The notes beneath the pieces are model-generated. The model ran no database searches, was not told where the DNA came from, and saw nothing but the letters and a program-made list of their open reading frames with translations. A stretch of 64,000 nt of DNA from Arthrobacter saudimassiliensis. GTDB taxonomy: Bacteria > Actinomycetota > Actinomycetes > Actinomycetales > Micrococcaceae. Made by a program: the position numbers and the translations under genes. Shown in pieces: positions 48,579-56,383 of this stretch (position 1 is its first letter; the number at the start of each line of letters is the position of its first letter). The stretch is from the NCBI GenBank assembly GCA_900016675.1, contig LN483072.1:1-64000 (forward strand). The letters are read 5' to 3'.

Positions 48579-49612
48579 AGGTCCAGTCCCTTCAGGATCT
48601 CTCGGACGGCTTCTTCTTCCTCGGCGATGAAGTCCTCGAATTCCTCGCCGACCATAAAAGTGTCATCCCACCTGTTCCGCTGCAGGGCGTCCGCCCATTC
48701 CTCCGTCTGCGCCATTTCAGTGACAATGGCGAGCAGTTCCTCATAGTCCTCGTCGGAGGTTCCCGGGGCGGCCAGCATGCCCCGCCAGTTGGTCATCTGC
48801 ACGTCGTAGCCCTGCTCCAGCAGCGTCGGAATCTCAATGCCCTCGAGCCGTTCCGGGGCGGAAATCGCCAGCGCCCGCACCCGGCCGGCTTCGATCTGGT
48901 CCGCGAATTCGTTGTAGCCGCTGATGGCTGCCTTCGAGGTGTCGGAGAAGACCGACTGCAGCGCCTCGCCGCCGCTGGTGGTGGGAATGTATGTGGTTTC
49001 GCCGGCGTCTATTCCGGCTTCCATGGCCAGCTGCGCCATGATGAGGTGGTCGATCGAGCCGATGGAGCCCCCGGCGAAGGGGAACGCCCGCGGGTCCTGC
49101 CTCCAGTCGGCCACCAGGTCGTCAATGGACTGATAGGGCGAATCGGCCGGAACCACGATGGCGTCATAGTCATCCGCCAGCCGTGCCAGGGGGCGGACAT
49201 CGGTGAGGTCCACCGGCGACTTGTTCAGCTCAATGCCGCCCAGCATGACCGTGCCGGTGGCCAGGAGGGTGGCCGACTCCCCCTGCATGGTGGAGAACTG
49301 GCCGAGCCCGATCGTTCCGGCCGCGCCGGGCACGTTCACCACGGTGACGTTGTTGACGATGCCGGCCGAGCGCATGGCCTGCTGCTGCTCGCGGGTGAAG
49401 GTGTCCCAGCCTCCGCCGGCCCCCGCGGGGGCAATCAGCGTGAGCTTGCTCCGCAGCTCGGCGCCTCCCGCCGTCTGGGCGGCGGAAAACACTCCGGCGC
49501 CGATGACCAGCACCGCGAAAAGGCCGTAAATCGCGGTTCCGATCCTGCGTTTGGGGGCTTTGTCGGGTTTTCGCTGGTCGGGCGTTTCGGTTTCCACGCG
49601 CACTGGTGACAT
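48575..49612 (-). CDS. tctC: tripartite tricarboxylate transporter binding protein
   Basis: A 345-residue TctC/Bug-family binding protein. A membrane-anchoring signal (AIYGLFAVLVIGAGVFSAAQ, about 24-43) precedes the mature fold. Mature motifs are LTLIAPAGAGGGWDTFTREQ, NVPGAAGTIGLGQFS and AISAPERLEGIEIPTLLEQG. The start at 49612 is chosen because AGGAAAGG lies upstream; the longer open frame crosses the regulatory gap. The binding protein captures the substrate for TctAB. No TctDE two-component sensor is nearby. A LexA-like box lies 36 bases upstream. Confidence 0.9.
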   Translation of the reverse strand: MSPVRVETETPDQRKPDKAPKRRIGTAIYGLFAVLVIGAGVFSAAQTAGGAELRSKLTLIAPAGAGGGWDTFTREQQQAMRSAGIVNNVTVVNVPGAAGTIGLGQFSTMQGESATLLATGTVMLGGIELNKSPVDLTDVRPLARLADDYDAIVVPADSPYQSIDDLVADWRQDPRAFPFAGGSIGSIDHLIMAQLAMEAGIDAGETTYIPTTSGGEALQSVFSDTSKAAISGYNEFADQIEAGRVRALAISAPERLEGIEIPTLLEQGYDVQMTNWRGMLAAPGTSDEDYEELLAIVTEMAQTEEWADALQRNRWDDTFMVGEEFEDFIAEEEEAVREILKGLDL

Positions 49613-49647
49613 GGCGTTGGCCTTTCCTGTCCTAAATGGCTGCCCTT

Positions 49648-49661
49648 CGAACAGTTGTTCG
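49648..49661. promoter_or_regulatory. LexA (SOS)-like box in tctC/usp divergent region
   Basis: CGAACAGTTGTTCG fits CGAAC-N4-GTTCG, the core of the Gram-positive/mycobacterial LexA box. It lies between tctC and the universal stress gene. On the minus strand TTGCCT (49704-49709) and TAGCCT (49681-49686) with 17-base spacing look like the tct promoter, which puts the box just downstream of the start site. Other regulators with similar palindromes are possible. Confidence 0.45.
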
Positions 49662-49747
49662 GCGGGGGAGCAGCTTATGTAGGCTATGTCACAGGTAAAT
49701 GAGAGGCAAACCACATTTTGCCCTGGTGTACGCCGCGAGAGGACGCA

Positions 49748-50116
49748 ATGACTGTTTTGGTGGCACGGTCCCAAACCCGCGAAGGTGCTGCAGCTTTCGA
49801 AGCCGGAATTGCCGAGGCCCGGTTGAGGAACGAAGACGTGGTGGTCTTCGACCTGGCGGAGGCGGATGCGGGCACGGCGTCTTTCCCCCAGGAAGTGCAG
49901 GGCGCTGCCATCACCTACCGCTCACCCCGCGAATACAGCCGCGACGCGGCCGGAGAGCTGCTGGACCTGGCCCAGGAAATCGACCCCTCGGTGATCGTCA
50001 TCGGGCTTCGGCACCGCAGCCCGGTGGGCAAACTGCTGCTCGGCAGCGCGGCGCAGCAGATCCTGCTCGAGGCCCACGCCCCCGTACTGGCGGTCAAGGC
50101 GGCCCCGGCTGCCTGA
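49748..50116 (+). CDS. universal stress protein (UspA family, short)
   Basis: A 122-residue single-domain Usp. MTVLVARSQTREGAAAFEAG is the first strand-helix, and GLRHRSPVGKLLLGSAAQQ is the G-x(2)-G-x(9)-G-S/T-type nucleotide loop typical of ATP-binding Usp. HAPVLAVK is the last strand. ATG at 49748 is used; a Met at 49718 would add ten unlikely residues. Divergent from tctC and convergent with lysE. It is slightly shorter than the usual 140 residues. Probable role in stress survival. Confidence 0.85.
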   Translation: MTVLVARSQTREGAAAFEAGIAEARLRNEDVVVFDLAEADAGTASFPQEVQGAAITYRSPREYSRDAAGELLDLAQEIDPSVIVIGLRHRSPVGKLLLGSAAQQILLEAHAPVLAVKAAPAA

Positions 50117-50149
50117 TCGCCGATCACCGGTCACCGGTCACCGATCACC
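50115..50149. repeat. five tandem heptamers
   Basis: GATCGCC, GATCACC, GGTCACC, GGTCACC and GATCACC follow one another with period seven, starting at the last bases of the usp gene. No function is apparent. Confidence 0.75.
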
Positions 50150-50181
50150 GACCAACACCGCACAGCCCGGCTTCAGCCCCG

Positions 50182-50221
50182 CGTCCACGCCTGTGCCCGT
50201 GTGCGGGCACAGGCGTGGACG
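50182..50221. terminator. bidirectional terminator, 18-bp perfect hairpin
   Basis: CGTCCACGCCTGTGCCCG (50182-50199), loop TGTG and CGGGCACAGGCGTGGACG (50204-50221) stand between the convergent usp and lysE genes, one base before the lysE stop. The strength and position indicate a shared terminator. Confidence 0.8.
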
Positions 50222-50222
50222 G

Positions 50223-51035
50223 CTAGAACAGGGCCGCAGCCTGCTCCCCCACGAGGCCGACGGCGAGCAGCACCATGATGATGCCGCTGCCCAGCGTGAC
50301 GAGCCGAGCGGCACCGGGCCGGGAGCGCAGCAGCCGCCGGGCACCCAGGGCCACGCAGGTGTAGAGCACGGCGCTGACCATCAGGTGCGACAGCCCGAGC
50401 ACCGTGGACTGCAGCGGCACCGGCCAGGCGGCGCCGGGAGCGATGAACTGGGGAATCAGTGCCAGGTACAGCAGCAGCGCCTTGGGGTTGGTGCCGCTGG
50501 TGCCCAGCCCCTTGAAGAAGGCCCGGCGGTCGGACGCGGCGTACTCCGGCACCGGCGTGGAATCAACCGATTCGGTTTCACGTGGAACCGTGAGGAGCGC
50601 AGGGCCGGCGTCGGCCGCCGGCGGCACCGCCGCAGCGCCCGCGACACCGGCGGACGGCACGACGACGGAAGGCGAGAGGGCCGCTGAACCCGAGGGGACG
50701 GCGTCGGGCACCGCAGGAAGATCCGCCGGATCGGAGCCGGCCGTGAAGCCCGCCGACCGCCAGGAGCGGATGGTGGTGATCCCCAGCCAGAGCAGGTATG
50801 CGGCGCCCAGCACGGTGAGCACGGTCAGCAGTTCCGGCCGGGCGGCAATGAGCGCTGCCAGCCCGGCGACGATGAGCGCGGTGTGCACCAGGTAGCCGGC
50901 GCAGAGCCCGGCGATGGCCGGTGCAATCCGCCCCGGCCGCAGGCCCGCGGAGATGGCGTACGCCCAGTCAGCGCCCGGGGTCATGGCAAGGGTGATCGAG
51001 ACGGCCGCGAAGCCGAGAAGCTGCTGGGGATCCAT
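50223..51035 (-). CDS. LysE-family amino-acid exporter with long inserted loop
   Basis: A 270-residue LysE/RhtB exporter. MDPQQLLGFAAVSITLAMTPG with the family's Thr-Pro-Gly opens the protein. GLCAGYLVHTALIVAGLAAL is span 2, and NPKALLLYLALIPQF is the conserved central motif. Between spans 3 and 4 there is an Ala/Pro/Asp-rich loop of about 75 residues where most relatives have about 20, and that loop encodes a parS-like site. The start at 51035 is chosen over the longer frame, which overlaps the divergent lrp. Paired with an Lrp-type regulator, as LysE with LysG. Confidence 0.87.
   Translation of the reverse strand: MDPQQLLGFAAVSITLAMTPGADWAYAISAGLRPGRIAPAIAGLCAGYLVHTALIVAGLAALIAARPELLTVLTVLGAAYLLWLGITTIRSWRSAGFTAGSDPADLPAVPDAVPSGSAALSPSVVVPSAGVAGAAAVPPAADAGPALLTVPRETESVDSTPVPEYAASDRRAFFKGLGTSGTNPKALLLYLALIPQFIAPGAAWPVPLQSTVLGLSHLMVSAVLYTCVALGARRLLRSRPGAARLVTLGSGIIMVLLAVGLVGEQAAALF
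50574..50589 (-). other. parS-like chromosome-partition site inside lysE
   Basis: On the minus strand the sequence is GGTTCCACGTGAAACC. Its 14-base core GTTCCACGTGAAAC is identical to the core of the bacterial parS consensus TGTTCCACGTGAAACA bound by ParB/Spo0J; only the two outer bases differ. Such sites cluster around oriC and often lie inside genes. Here it encodes VPRET in the inserted loop of LysE. Confidence 0.75.
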
Positions 51036-51116
51036 GCGTTCCAGCCTAGGAATTCCACCGCGAAATGTGCTGACCGGATTAACGCCGACAGGCCGCCGCA
51101 GCGATACGATTTTTGC

Positions 51117-51566
51117 GTGATTGATGCGATCGACCGGGAAATTTTGCGCCACCTCCAGCAGGATGGACGAATGACTGCCACCGCGCTGGCGGCGAAGGTG
51201 GGCCTGACGGTGGCTCCCTGCCACCGCCGGCTGAAGGAGCTCGAGGCCCGCGGCGTCCTCACCGGCTACCGCGCCGTCGTCGATCCGGCCGCCGTCGGCC
51301 TGGGGTTCCAGGCCCTGGTGTTCGTCACCCTGAAGGACCGCCAGAACATGCTCACCTTCGAACAGGAGGTGGAGCGGATCGAGCAGATCGTCGAGGCGAA
51401 CCGGCTGTTCGGCGAACCCGACTTCCTGCTCAAGGTGATCGCCGAGGACCTGCCCGCGTACCAGCGCTTCTACGACGAGGTGCTCGTGCGGCTGCCCGGC
51501 GTGGAGAAGCTGAACAGCACGATCGTCATGAAGAGCCTCAAGGACGGCGGCGCGCTGCCGCTGTAG
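51117..51566 (+). CDS. Lrp/AsnC-family regulator
   Basis: A 149-residue regulator. The N-terminal helix-turn-helix (ALAAKVGLTVAPCHRRLKEL, about 22-41) is followed by the RAM ligand-sensing domain (GLGFQALVFVTLKDRQNM, FGEPDFLLKVIAEDLPAY). The start is GTG at 51117, six bases after a TACGAT -10 box (51105-51110), so it appears leaderless. Divergent from the LysE exporter. By analogy with LysG-LysE it would activate or repress export in response to an amino acid (inference). Confidence 0.9.
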   Translation: MIDAIDREILRHLQQDGRMTATALAAKVGLTVAPCHRRLKELEARGVLTGYRAVVDPAAVGLGFQALVFVTLKDRQNMLTFEQEVERIEQIVEANRLFGEPDFLLKVIAEDLPAYQRFYDEVLVRLPGVEKLNSTIVMKSLKDGGALPL

Positions 51567-51609
51567 CAGACAGGGCCGCTGCAGCTGCCAGGGCGGCGTA
51601 TCGGCGGGC

Positions 51610-52920
51610 TCAGAACAGCAGCCAGCCCGCCGCTCCCGCCCCGATCACCACCGCCCACGGCGGCACCCGGCCAAAGGCAAGGGCGGCGAAGGCGACGGCG
51701 GCCAGCCCGGCGAGCGCCGGCGTCGTGATGCCCGTGGTGATGACCGGGTTGTACAGGGCCGCGGCCAGCAGCCCCACCACGCCGGCGTTCACGCCGGCCA
51801 GGGCCCGCCGCGGCCGCGGGCGGCGGCGCAGCCGGTCCCAGAACGGCAGCACGCCGAGCACCAGCAGCATCGACGGCAGGAACACCGCCGCCAGGGCCAG
51901 GGCCGCGCCGACGACGCCGCCCGGCGGCACCTGCGCCACCGCACCCAGGTAGGCGGCGAAGGTGAACAGCGGCCCGGGCACCGCCTGCGCGGCGCCGTAG
52001 CCGGCGAGGAACGCGTCGGCCGGCACCAGCCCGGACGGGACCGTGCCGGCTTCCAGCAGCGGCAGCACCACGTGCCCGCCGCCGAACACCAGCGCCCCGG
52101 CCCGGTAGAAGACCTCCGTCAGGCGCAGCACGGCGCTGCCCGTGAGCGCCGCGAGCACCGGCAGCAGCACCAGCAGGACGGTGAACAGCGCCAGCGAGGC
52201 CACCGACACGGCCCGGGGCACCCGCCTCACCTCCGGCACCGATAGATCCTGCTCCCTGGCATCCGCGGCGTCGGACGGGGCCGGCGGCCCCACGGTCCTC
52301 AGCAGCAGCAGCCCCAGCAGCCCGGCGCCGACGATCGCGCCGATCTGGGTCAGCGGATGCGGCAGCAGCAGCACAACAACCAGCACGGCGGCGGCGATGC
52401 AGCCCCGGCGCAGGTCCGGGGTCAGGGTGCGGGCCATGCCCAGCACGGCCTGCGCGACGACGGCGGCCGCGGCGGCCTTGAGCCCGTCCAGCCAGCCGGT
52501 GCCCGCCCCGTCCAGTGCCGCGGCGCCGTAGGCGAAGCCCACGAGCAGCACCGCCGAGGGCAGCGTGAACGCCGCCCAGGCCGCAAGCATGCCAGCCCAT
52601 CCGGCGCGCTGCAGCCCCAGCGCCATCCCCACCTGGCTGGAGGCCGGGCCGGGCAGGAACTGGCACAGCGCCACCAGGTCCGCATACGCGCGGTCGCTGA
52701 GCCAGCGCCGGCGCTGCACAAACGCTTCGCGGAAGAACCCCAGGTGCGCCACCGGCCCGCCGAAGGAGGTCAGTCCCAGGCGCAGGAACGCGCCAAAGAC
52801 CTCCCGCACGGTTCCCGGCGCCGCGGCTCCGGCGCCGCCCACGGTGCCGCCGGTGCCGCCCACAGTACCGCCGGCGTCTGTGCCGCCGACGTCCGTGCCG
52901 CCGTCCGCGTCCCTGCCCAT
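51610..52920 (-). CDS. chrA: chromate-transporter-family protein (ChrA, two-domain)
   Basis: A 436-residue CHR-family membrane protein with both homologous halves. The first half carries LGLTSFGGPVAHLGFFREAF and CQFLPGPASSQVGMALGLQR; the second carries GALVFGGGHVVLPLLE and GYGAAQAVPGPLFTFAAYLG. FGG-P and PGP are the hallmarks of ChrA, which moves chromate outward (some relatives take up sulfate-like anions). The first 35 residues are a Gly/Thr/Asp-rich repeat (GGTDVGGTDAGGTVGGTGG) of doubtful relevance; a later start is possible. Convergent with lrp. Confidence 0.88.
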   Translation of the reverse strand: MGRDADGGTDVGGTDAGGTVGGTGGTVGGAGAAAPGTVREVFGAFLRLGLTSFGGPVAHLGFFREAFVQRRRWLSDRAYADLVALCQFLPGPASSQVGMALGLQRAGWAGMLAAWAAFTLPSAVLLVGFAYGAAALDGAGTGWLDGLKAAAAAVVAQAVLGMARTLTPDLRRGCIAAAVLVVVLLLPHPLTQIGAIVGAGLLGLLLLRTVGPPAPSDAADAREQDLSVPEVRRVPRAVSVASLALFTVLLVLLPVLAALTGSAVLRLTEVFYRAGALVFGGGHVVLPLLEAGTVPSGLVPADAFLAGYGAAQAVPGPLFTFAAYLGAVAQVPPGGVVGAALALAAVFLPSMLLVLGVLPFWDRLRRRPRPRRALAGVNAGVVGLLAAALYNPVITTGITTPALAGLAAVAFAALAFGRVPPWAVVIGAGAAGWLLF

Positions 52921-52948
52921 CGCTGTTCCTTTCCTGTACGCGTGCGCC

Positions 52949-52980
52949 CCCCGGACCGGCCACGCCCCGGACCGGCCATG
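52949..52980. repeat. tandem 16-bp duplication
   Basis: CCCCGGACCGGCCACG (52949-52964) is followed at once by CCCCGGACCGGCCATG (52965-52980), one base different, just upstream of chrA on its promoter side. It may be a duplicated regulator half-site or simple slippage. Confidence 0.75.
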
Positions 52981-53046
52981 CCCGACCGCCCCCGACGGTG
53001 CGCAGCGTCCGGGGCTGGCGCTGCCGCTCCCGCTGCCGCTGTCGCT

Positions 53047-53063
53047 GCCGTTCAGTGAACGGC
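53047..53063. terminator. short perfect hairpin after solute-binding-like gene
   Basis: GCCGTTCA-G-TGAACGGC is a 17-base near-continuous palindrome 26 bases after the stop of the solute-binding-like gene and upstream of chrA. It could end transcription or bind a regulator of chrA. Confidence 0.4.
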
Positions 53064-53088
53064 ATCCGGGTGAACGGACGGCAAACAG

Positions 53089-54024
53089 CTACTTCGGCTC
53101 GCCCTCCACCCACAGCCCGGCCAACTGCCCCGCGTCCGGAAGCCCGCCGGCGTCGAACCCGCCGTAGTGCTCACGCAGCCGGAACACGGCGACGGCGGCA
53201 TCCTCCTGGATCTTCGTCTCGCGGGCCACGCCCCAGCGGCCCAGCTCGGCGTCGAGCACCACGGCGGCGTCCTTCTCGTTGAGCCGGCGCGCCTGCGCCA
53301 CCAGGCGCACGGCCTGCTGCCGGTTGGAGGGGTGGAACACCCAGGACAGGGCGTCCTCGTAGCCGGCGCGGAAGCGCTGGGCGAGGTCCTGGTTGTTCCG
53401 GTACCAGGTTCCCCGGTAGGCGGCCACGCAGCCCACGTAGGGGCCGGGCAGCTTGTCCTCCGTGCCGAGGTGCCTGAGCCCCTGCTGCCGGGCGAGCGCC
53501 TCGAAGCCGTTGCTCAGCAGCGTGGCGGACGCGGCCGGCGTCGGCCCCACCATGCCGGCGTACCGCTCCGCCACCCCGCCCAGCGACACCACCTGGTAGT
53601 CGCGGCCCGGCGCGAGCCCGTCCTGCTCGAGCATCCAGTACAGGACGTAGGCGTAGCCGCTGTCCGCGGCATCCACGCCCACCCGGCCGCCGCGCACGTC
53701 CTGCACCGTTTCGATGTCGCGGGCCCCGACGGCGGTGAGCTCCATGCCCAGGTCCAGCGCGAAGTCGGCCTGCACGTCCAGGGTGCGGCCCAGCTCGGTG
53801 GACCCGTTGAACCGGTAGTTCACCACGTTGTCCAGGGCGGTCTGCAGCACGTCCCAGCGCCCCTCGGCGAAACCGCGGAACTGCTCCTCGGAGGAAGGGA
53901 CGTGCTCCATCACCAGGTCGACGCCGTGGCGGGCGAAAAAGCCCCGCCGCATCCCCGCCACCAGCCCCGGCGAGGGGGCAAAGGCGCCCATGGTGAGGGT
54001 CTCGGTGCTGCCTGGCAGTGCCAT
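53089..54024 (-). CDS. NMT1/SsuA-like solute-binding protein without signal peptide
   Basis: A 311-residue protein with a periplasmic-binding-protein fold of the ABC nitrate/sulfonate/thiamine-precursor class: LTMGAFAPSPGLVAGMRRGF, FFARHGVDLVMEHVPSSEEQ, and GVAERYAGMVGPTPAASATL. The N-terminus MALPGSTETLTMG has no hydrophobic core or lipobox, so it should stay in the cytoplasm. No permease or ATPase adjoins it. It may be a cytoplasmic enzyme or sensor derived from a binding protein (as thiamine-pyrimidine synthases are), or a gene missing its signal. Upstream sequence in frame gives no better start. Confidence 0.75.
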   Translation of the reverse strand: MALPGSTETLTMGAFAPSPGLVAGMRRGFFARHGVDLVMEHVPSSEEQFRGFAEGRWDVLQTALDNVVNYRFNGSTELGRTLDVQADFALDLGMELTAVGARDIETVQDVRGGRVGVDAADSGYAYVLYWMLEQDGLAPGRDYQVVSLGGVAERYAGMVGPTPAASATLLSNGFEALARQQGLRHLGTEDKLPGPYVGCVAAYRGTWYRNNQDLAQRFRAGYEDALSWVFHPSNRQQAVRLVAQARRLNEKDAAVVLDAELGRWGVARETKIQEDAAVAVFRLREHYGGFDAGGLPDAGQLAGLWVEGEPK

Positions 54025-54066
54025 GTCCGGTTCCGTTCGTCAGCGGGGTGCCGGGTGCGGTGGGCG

Positions 54067-54082
54067 GGCGGCACGTGCCGCC
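54067..54082. promoter_or_regulatory. 16-bp perfect palindrome upstream of solute-binding-like gene
   Basis: GGCGGCACGTGCCGCC is a perfect palindrome about 43 bases upstream of the 54024 start. It is a possible operator centred on CACGTG; GC-rich self-complementarity could also be chance. Confidence 0.35.
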
Positions 54083-54176
54083 GTGCCGTGCTGAGGTGCG
54101 CTGGTTGCTGAGGTTGCGCTGGTTTCCAGCGTAGGAAGCCGCGGCGGGAGTGTCGACGGGCGGCGCCCGCAGGAAC

Positions 54177-54674
54177 TCAGTCCCCGGTCACCCCGTCGAT
54201 CATTTCCCGCAGGATGTCCGCGTGCCCGGCGTGCCGGCCGGTCTCCTCGATCATGTGCGTCAGCACCCAGCGCAGGTTGTGCTTGACGCCCGGCTTCCGG
54301 CAGAGGTCATCCAGCGCATACCGCGCCGCGACCTCCCGCGACTCGGCGCAGGCGGCCTCGTAGTCGGCGATGATCTCCGCGAGCGAGTCGTCGGCCGTCA
54401 CCCGGAACTCGCCGTCCGGGTCCGCCTCGCTCCAGCGGGTGGGCACATCGGCCTGTCCGTCCAGCTTCTCGCGGAACCAGGACCGTTCGACGTCGGCCAG
54501 GTGGCGCACCAGCCCGCTCACCGTGGTGAGCGAGGGCAGCAGCCGGCGGGCGCCGTCGGCGTCGCTCAGCCCGGTGGCCTTCACGACGACGGCGCCGCGC
54601 AGGTAGTCGAGGAAACCGTTCAGCGTGTCCCGCTCGTCGGCGCAGTCGGGAGGCTCAGGAGGCGTAAAAGTCAT
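54177..54674 (-). CDS. DinB/DUF664-family protein
   Basis: A 165-residue four-helix protein of the DinB-like/DUF664 group. SLTTVSGLVRHLADVERSWF carries the first metal-site His, and RWVLTHMIEETGRHAGHADI carries the His pair typical of the family. These proteins are probably metal-dependent thiol transferases (mycothiol/bacillithiol-linked) or hydrolases. Start at 54674 (MTFTPPEPPD); the longer open frame overlaps the divergent SDR gene and is rejected. Confidence 0.87.
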   Translation of the reverse strand: MTFTPPEPPDCADERDTLNGFLDYLRGAVVVKATGLSDADGARRLLPSLTTVSGLVRHLADVERSWFREKLDGQADVPTRWSEADPDGEFRVTADDSLAEIIADYEAACAESREVAARYALDDLCRKPGVKHNLRWVLTHMIEETGRHAGHADILREMIDGVTGD

Positions 54675-54746
54675 GGGCCTCAGCCTAGGCTGGGGAGCAC
54701 CGGAGCCGGCGGCGGCACACCGGACCGGAAAGCGGAGGAGGAAACC

Positions 54747-55475
54747 ATGGACAGGCATCTGCTGGTGACCGGAGGCAGCCGCGGCATCGGCGCGGCGATC
54801 GTCCGCGGTGCGGCGGCCCAGGGCTGGGCGGTCACCTTCACCTACCGGAACAGCCTCGCCGAGGCCGAAGCGCTCGCCGCGGAGCTGGCCGGCGACGGTG
54901 TGCGCGTCCGGGCGCTGGCCGCGGACCGGCCTCCCGCGGAACAGTACGCGGCGGCGGAGGCAGGGCTGGGCCCGGTCACGGCGCTGGTCAACAACGCCGG
55001 CATCACGGGACCGCTCGGGGCGTTCGCCGACTCGGAGGAGGAGGCCGAACGGCGGATCTTCGACGTCAACGTGCACCAGGTCTTCGGCTTCTGCCGGGCG
55101 GCGGTGCGGGCCTGGCTCGACACCGGCACGGCCGGCAGCATCGTGAACATCGGCTCGACCGCGGCGGGCACCGGCTCCCCCGGCGAATACCTTGCCTACG
55201 CGGCGTCCAAGGCCGCGGTGGAAACCTTCACCAAGGGGCTGGCGAAGGAGCTGGGGCCGGCGGGGATCCGCGCCGTCGTCGTCGCGCCCGGAACAACCAA
55301 CACCGGCATCCACGCCGCTGCGGGCGACCCGGGACGCCCGGCCCGGGTCGCGGCCCGGATTCCGCTGGGCCGCCCGGCCGAACCGGAGGAGGTGGCCGCC
55401 GCCGTGCTCTGGCTGCTGGCTCCCGAGGCGGCCTACATCACCGGCACCGTGATCACGGTGGCCGGCGGCCAGTAG
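54747..55475 (+). CDS. short-chain dehydrogenase/reductase
   Basis: A 242-residue classical SDR. LVTGGSRGIGAAIV is the cofactor loop (TGxxxGIG), NNAGITGPLG the structural motif, and IVNIGSTAAG carries the catalytic Ser. YAASKAAVETFTK carries the Tyr and Lys, followed by the C-terminal ITGTVITVAGGQ. All key residues are present, in contrast to the SDR at 24421. The substrate is unknown; most similar proteins reduce 3-oxoacyl or sugar ketones. Start at 54747 is preceded by GGAGGAGGAAA. Convergent with the cupin gene. Confidence 0.9.
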   Translation: MDRHLLVTGGSRGIGAAIVRGAAAQGWAVTFTYRNSLAEAEALAAELAGDGVRVRALAADRPPAEQYAAAEAGLGPVTALVNNAGITGPLGAFADSEEEAERRIFDVNVHQVFGFCRAAVRAWLDTGTAGSIVNIGSTAAGTGSPGEYLAYAASKAAVETFTKGLAKELGPAGIRAVVVAPGTTNTGIHAAAGDPGRPARVAARIPLGRPAEPEEVAAAVLWLLAPEAAYITGTVITVAGGQ

Positions 55476-55516
55476 GGCGCAGGCCACCGTCGCCGGAGGA
55501 GCCGGCGGCGCCGGGC

Positions 55517-55906
55517 TCAGCCGGCCGGGGACCACACGTAGTCGACGTCGGTGATCGAATCGGTCTGGTAGACGTAGACGAACTCCAGCGGCCCGTCCCC
55601 GCTGTTGCGGATGCCATGTTCCCGGTTGCCCGGAATGTAGACCGCCGATCCCGCGCCGACCTCATGCTGCTGCCCGTCAAGGGTCACCACTCCGGTACCG
55701 GACAGCACCTGGTACACCTCGGGTGCCGCGTGGCGGTGCAGGGCAAGCCAGCCGCCGGGCTCCAGCCGTGCGACGCCGGAGCACAGGTCCGCGCTGGGCA
55801 CGGTTCCGTCTCCGATGCCCGTGCGGAAGGAGATCCGGCCGCGGTGATCGGACCAGGTGATCTCCGCCACCTCGTCGAGGTGGCGGACGACGGGAACGGG
55901 TTGCAT
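55517..55906 (-). CDS. small cupin-domain protein
   Basis: A 129-residue single cupin. LHRHAAPEVYQVLSGTG contains the His-x-His...Glu metal ligands of motif 1, and VYIPGNREHGIRNSGDGPLE motif 2 with the last His. The start at 55906 has GGAGCTGCC upstream. The longer open frame upstream is antisense to the lipoprotein and SRPBCC genes and is rejected. Single cupins of this size include isomerases, dioxygenases and regulators; function not assignable. Confidence 0.85.
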   Translation of the reverse strand: MQPVPVVRHLDEVAEITWSDHRGRISFRTGIGDGTVPSADLCSGVARLEPGGWLALHRHAAPEVYQVLSGTGVVTLDGQQHEVGAGSAVYIPGNREHGIRNSGDGPLEFVYVYQTDSITDVDYVWSPAG

Positions 55907-56059
55907 GGCAGCTCCTTTGCCTTCGACTGCGTTCGACGGTGCACCGGGATCCGGCCTTCGTGCACCGGGCCGCGGCCACGATTCCTGCGGCGGCCCCGCT
56001 GGTATCGTGGAAGGGCCCGCTCGCGGCTTCTCCCCCAGCATGACATCAAGGACTTCACC

Positions 56060-56383
56060 GTGAAGACGTTCTCCGGCGCCGCCCTGGCCGCCGCCCTGCT
56101 CGTCAGCCTCACCGCCTGCGCCGGCGGCACCGAGGAAACCTGCAGCCGCCTCCAGGAGCTGAACCTGGGAGAGATCACCGACACCGGCACCGAGCAGACC
56201 CGCCGGGTGGGCTCCGAACTGCTGGAGCTGGCCGAGAACGGCCACCCCGACCTGTCGGATGACCTGCGCACGGTGGGCGAGGTCATGCTGATGCCCGCGG
56301 AAAAGGTGGAGGCGGCGGATTACCAGGTCGCCCTGGACTACCTGGAGTCGCTGCAGAACCTGGCCGACGCCTGCGAGCTCTAG
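56060..56383 (+). CDS. small putative lipoprotein, function unknown
   Basis: A 107-residue protein starting at GTG 56060. It has a short signal peptide VKTFSGAALAAALLVSLTAC with the lipobox Cys at residue 20, then AGGTEETCSRL. The mature part is acidic, helical and carries two more Cys (residues near 27 and 105), which could form a disulfide. No family recognised. Stands alone between the cupin and SRPBCC genes. Confidence 0.7.
   Translation: MKTFSGAALAAALLVSLTACAGGTEETCSRLQELNLGEITDTGTEQTRRVGSELLELAENGHPDLSDDLRTVGEVMLMPAEKVEAADYQVALDYLESLQNLADACEL

Noticed and set aside
48293-49609. 438-residue plus-strand frame over tctB/tctC
   Set aside because: Antisense shadow of tctC with biased composition and no start signals.
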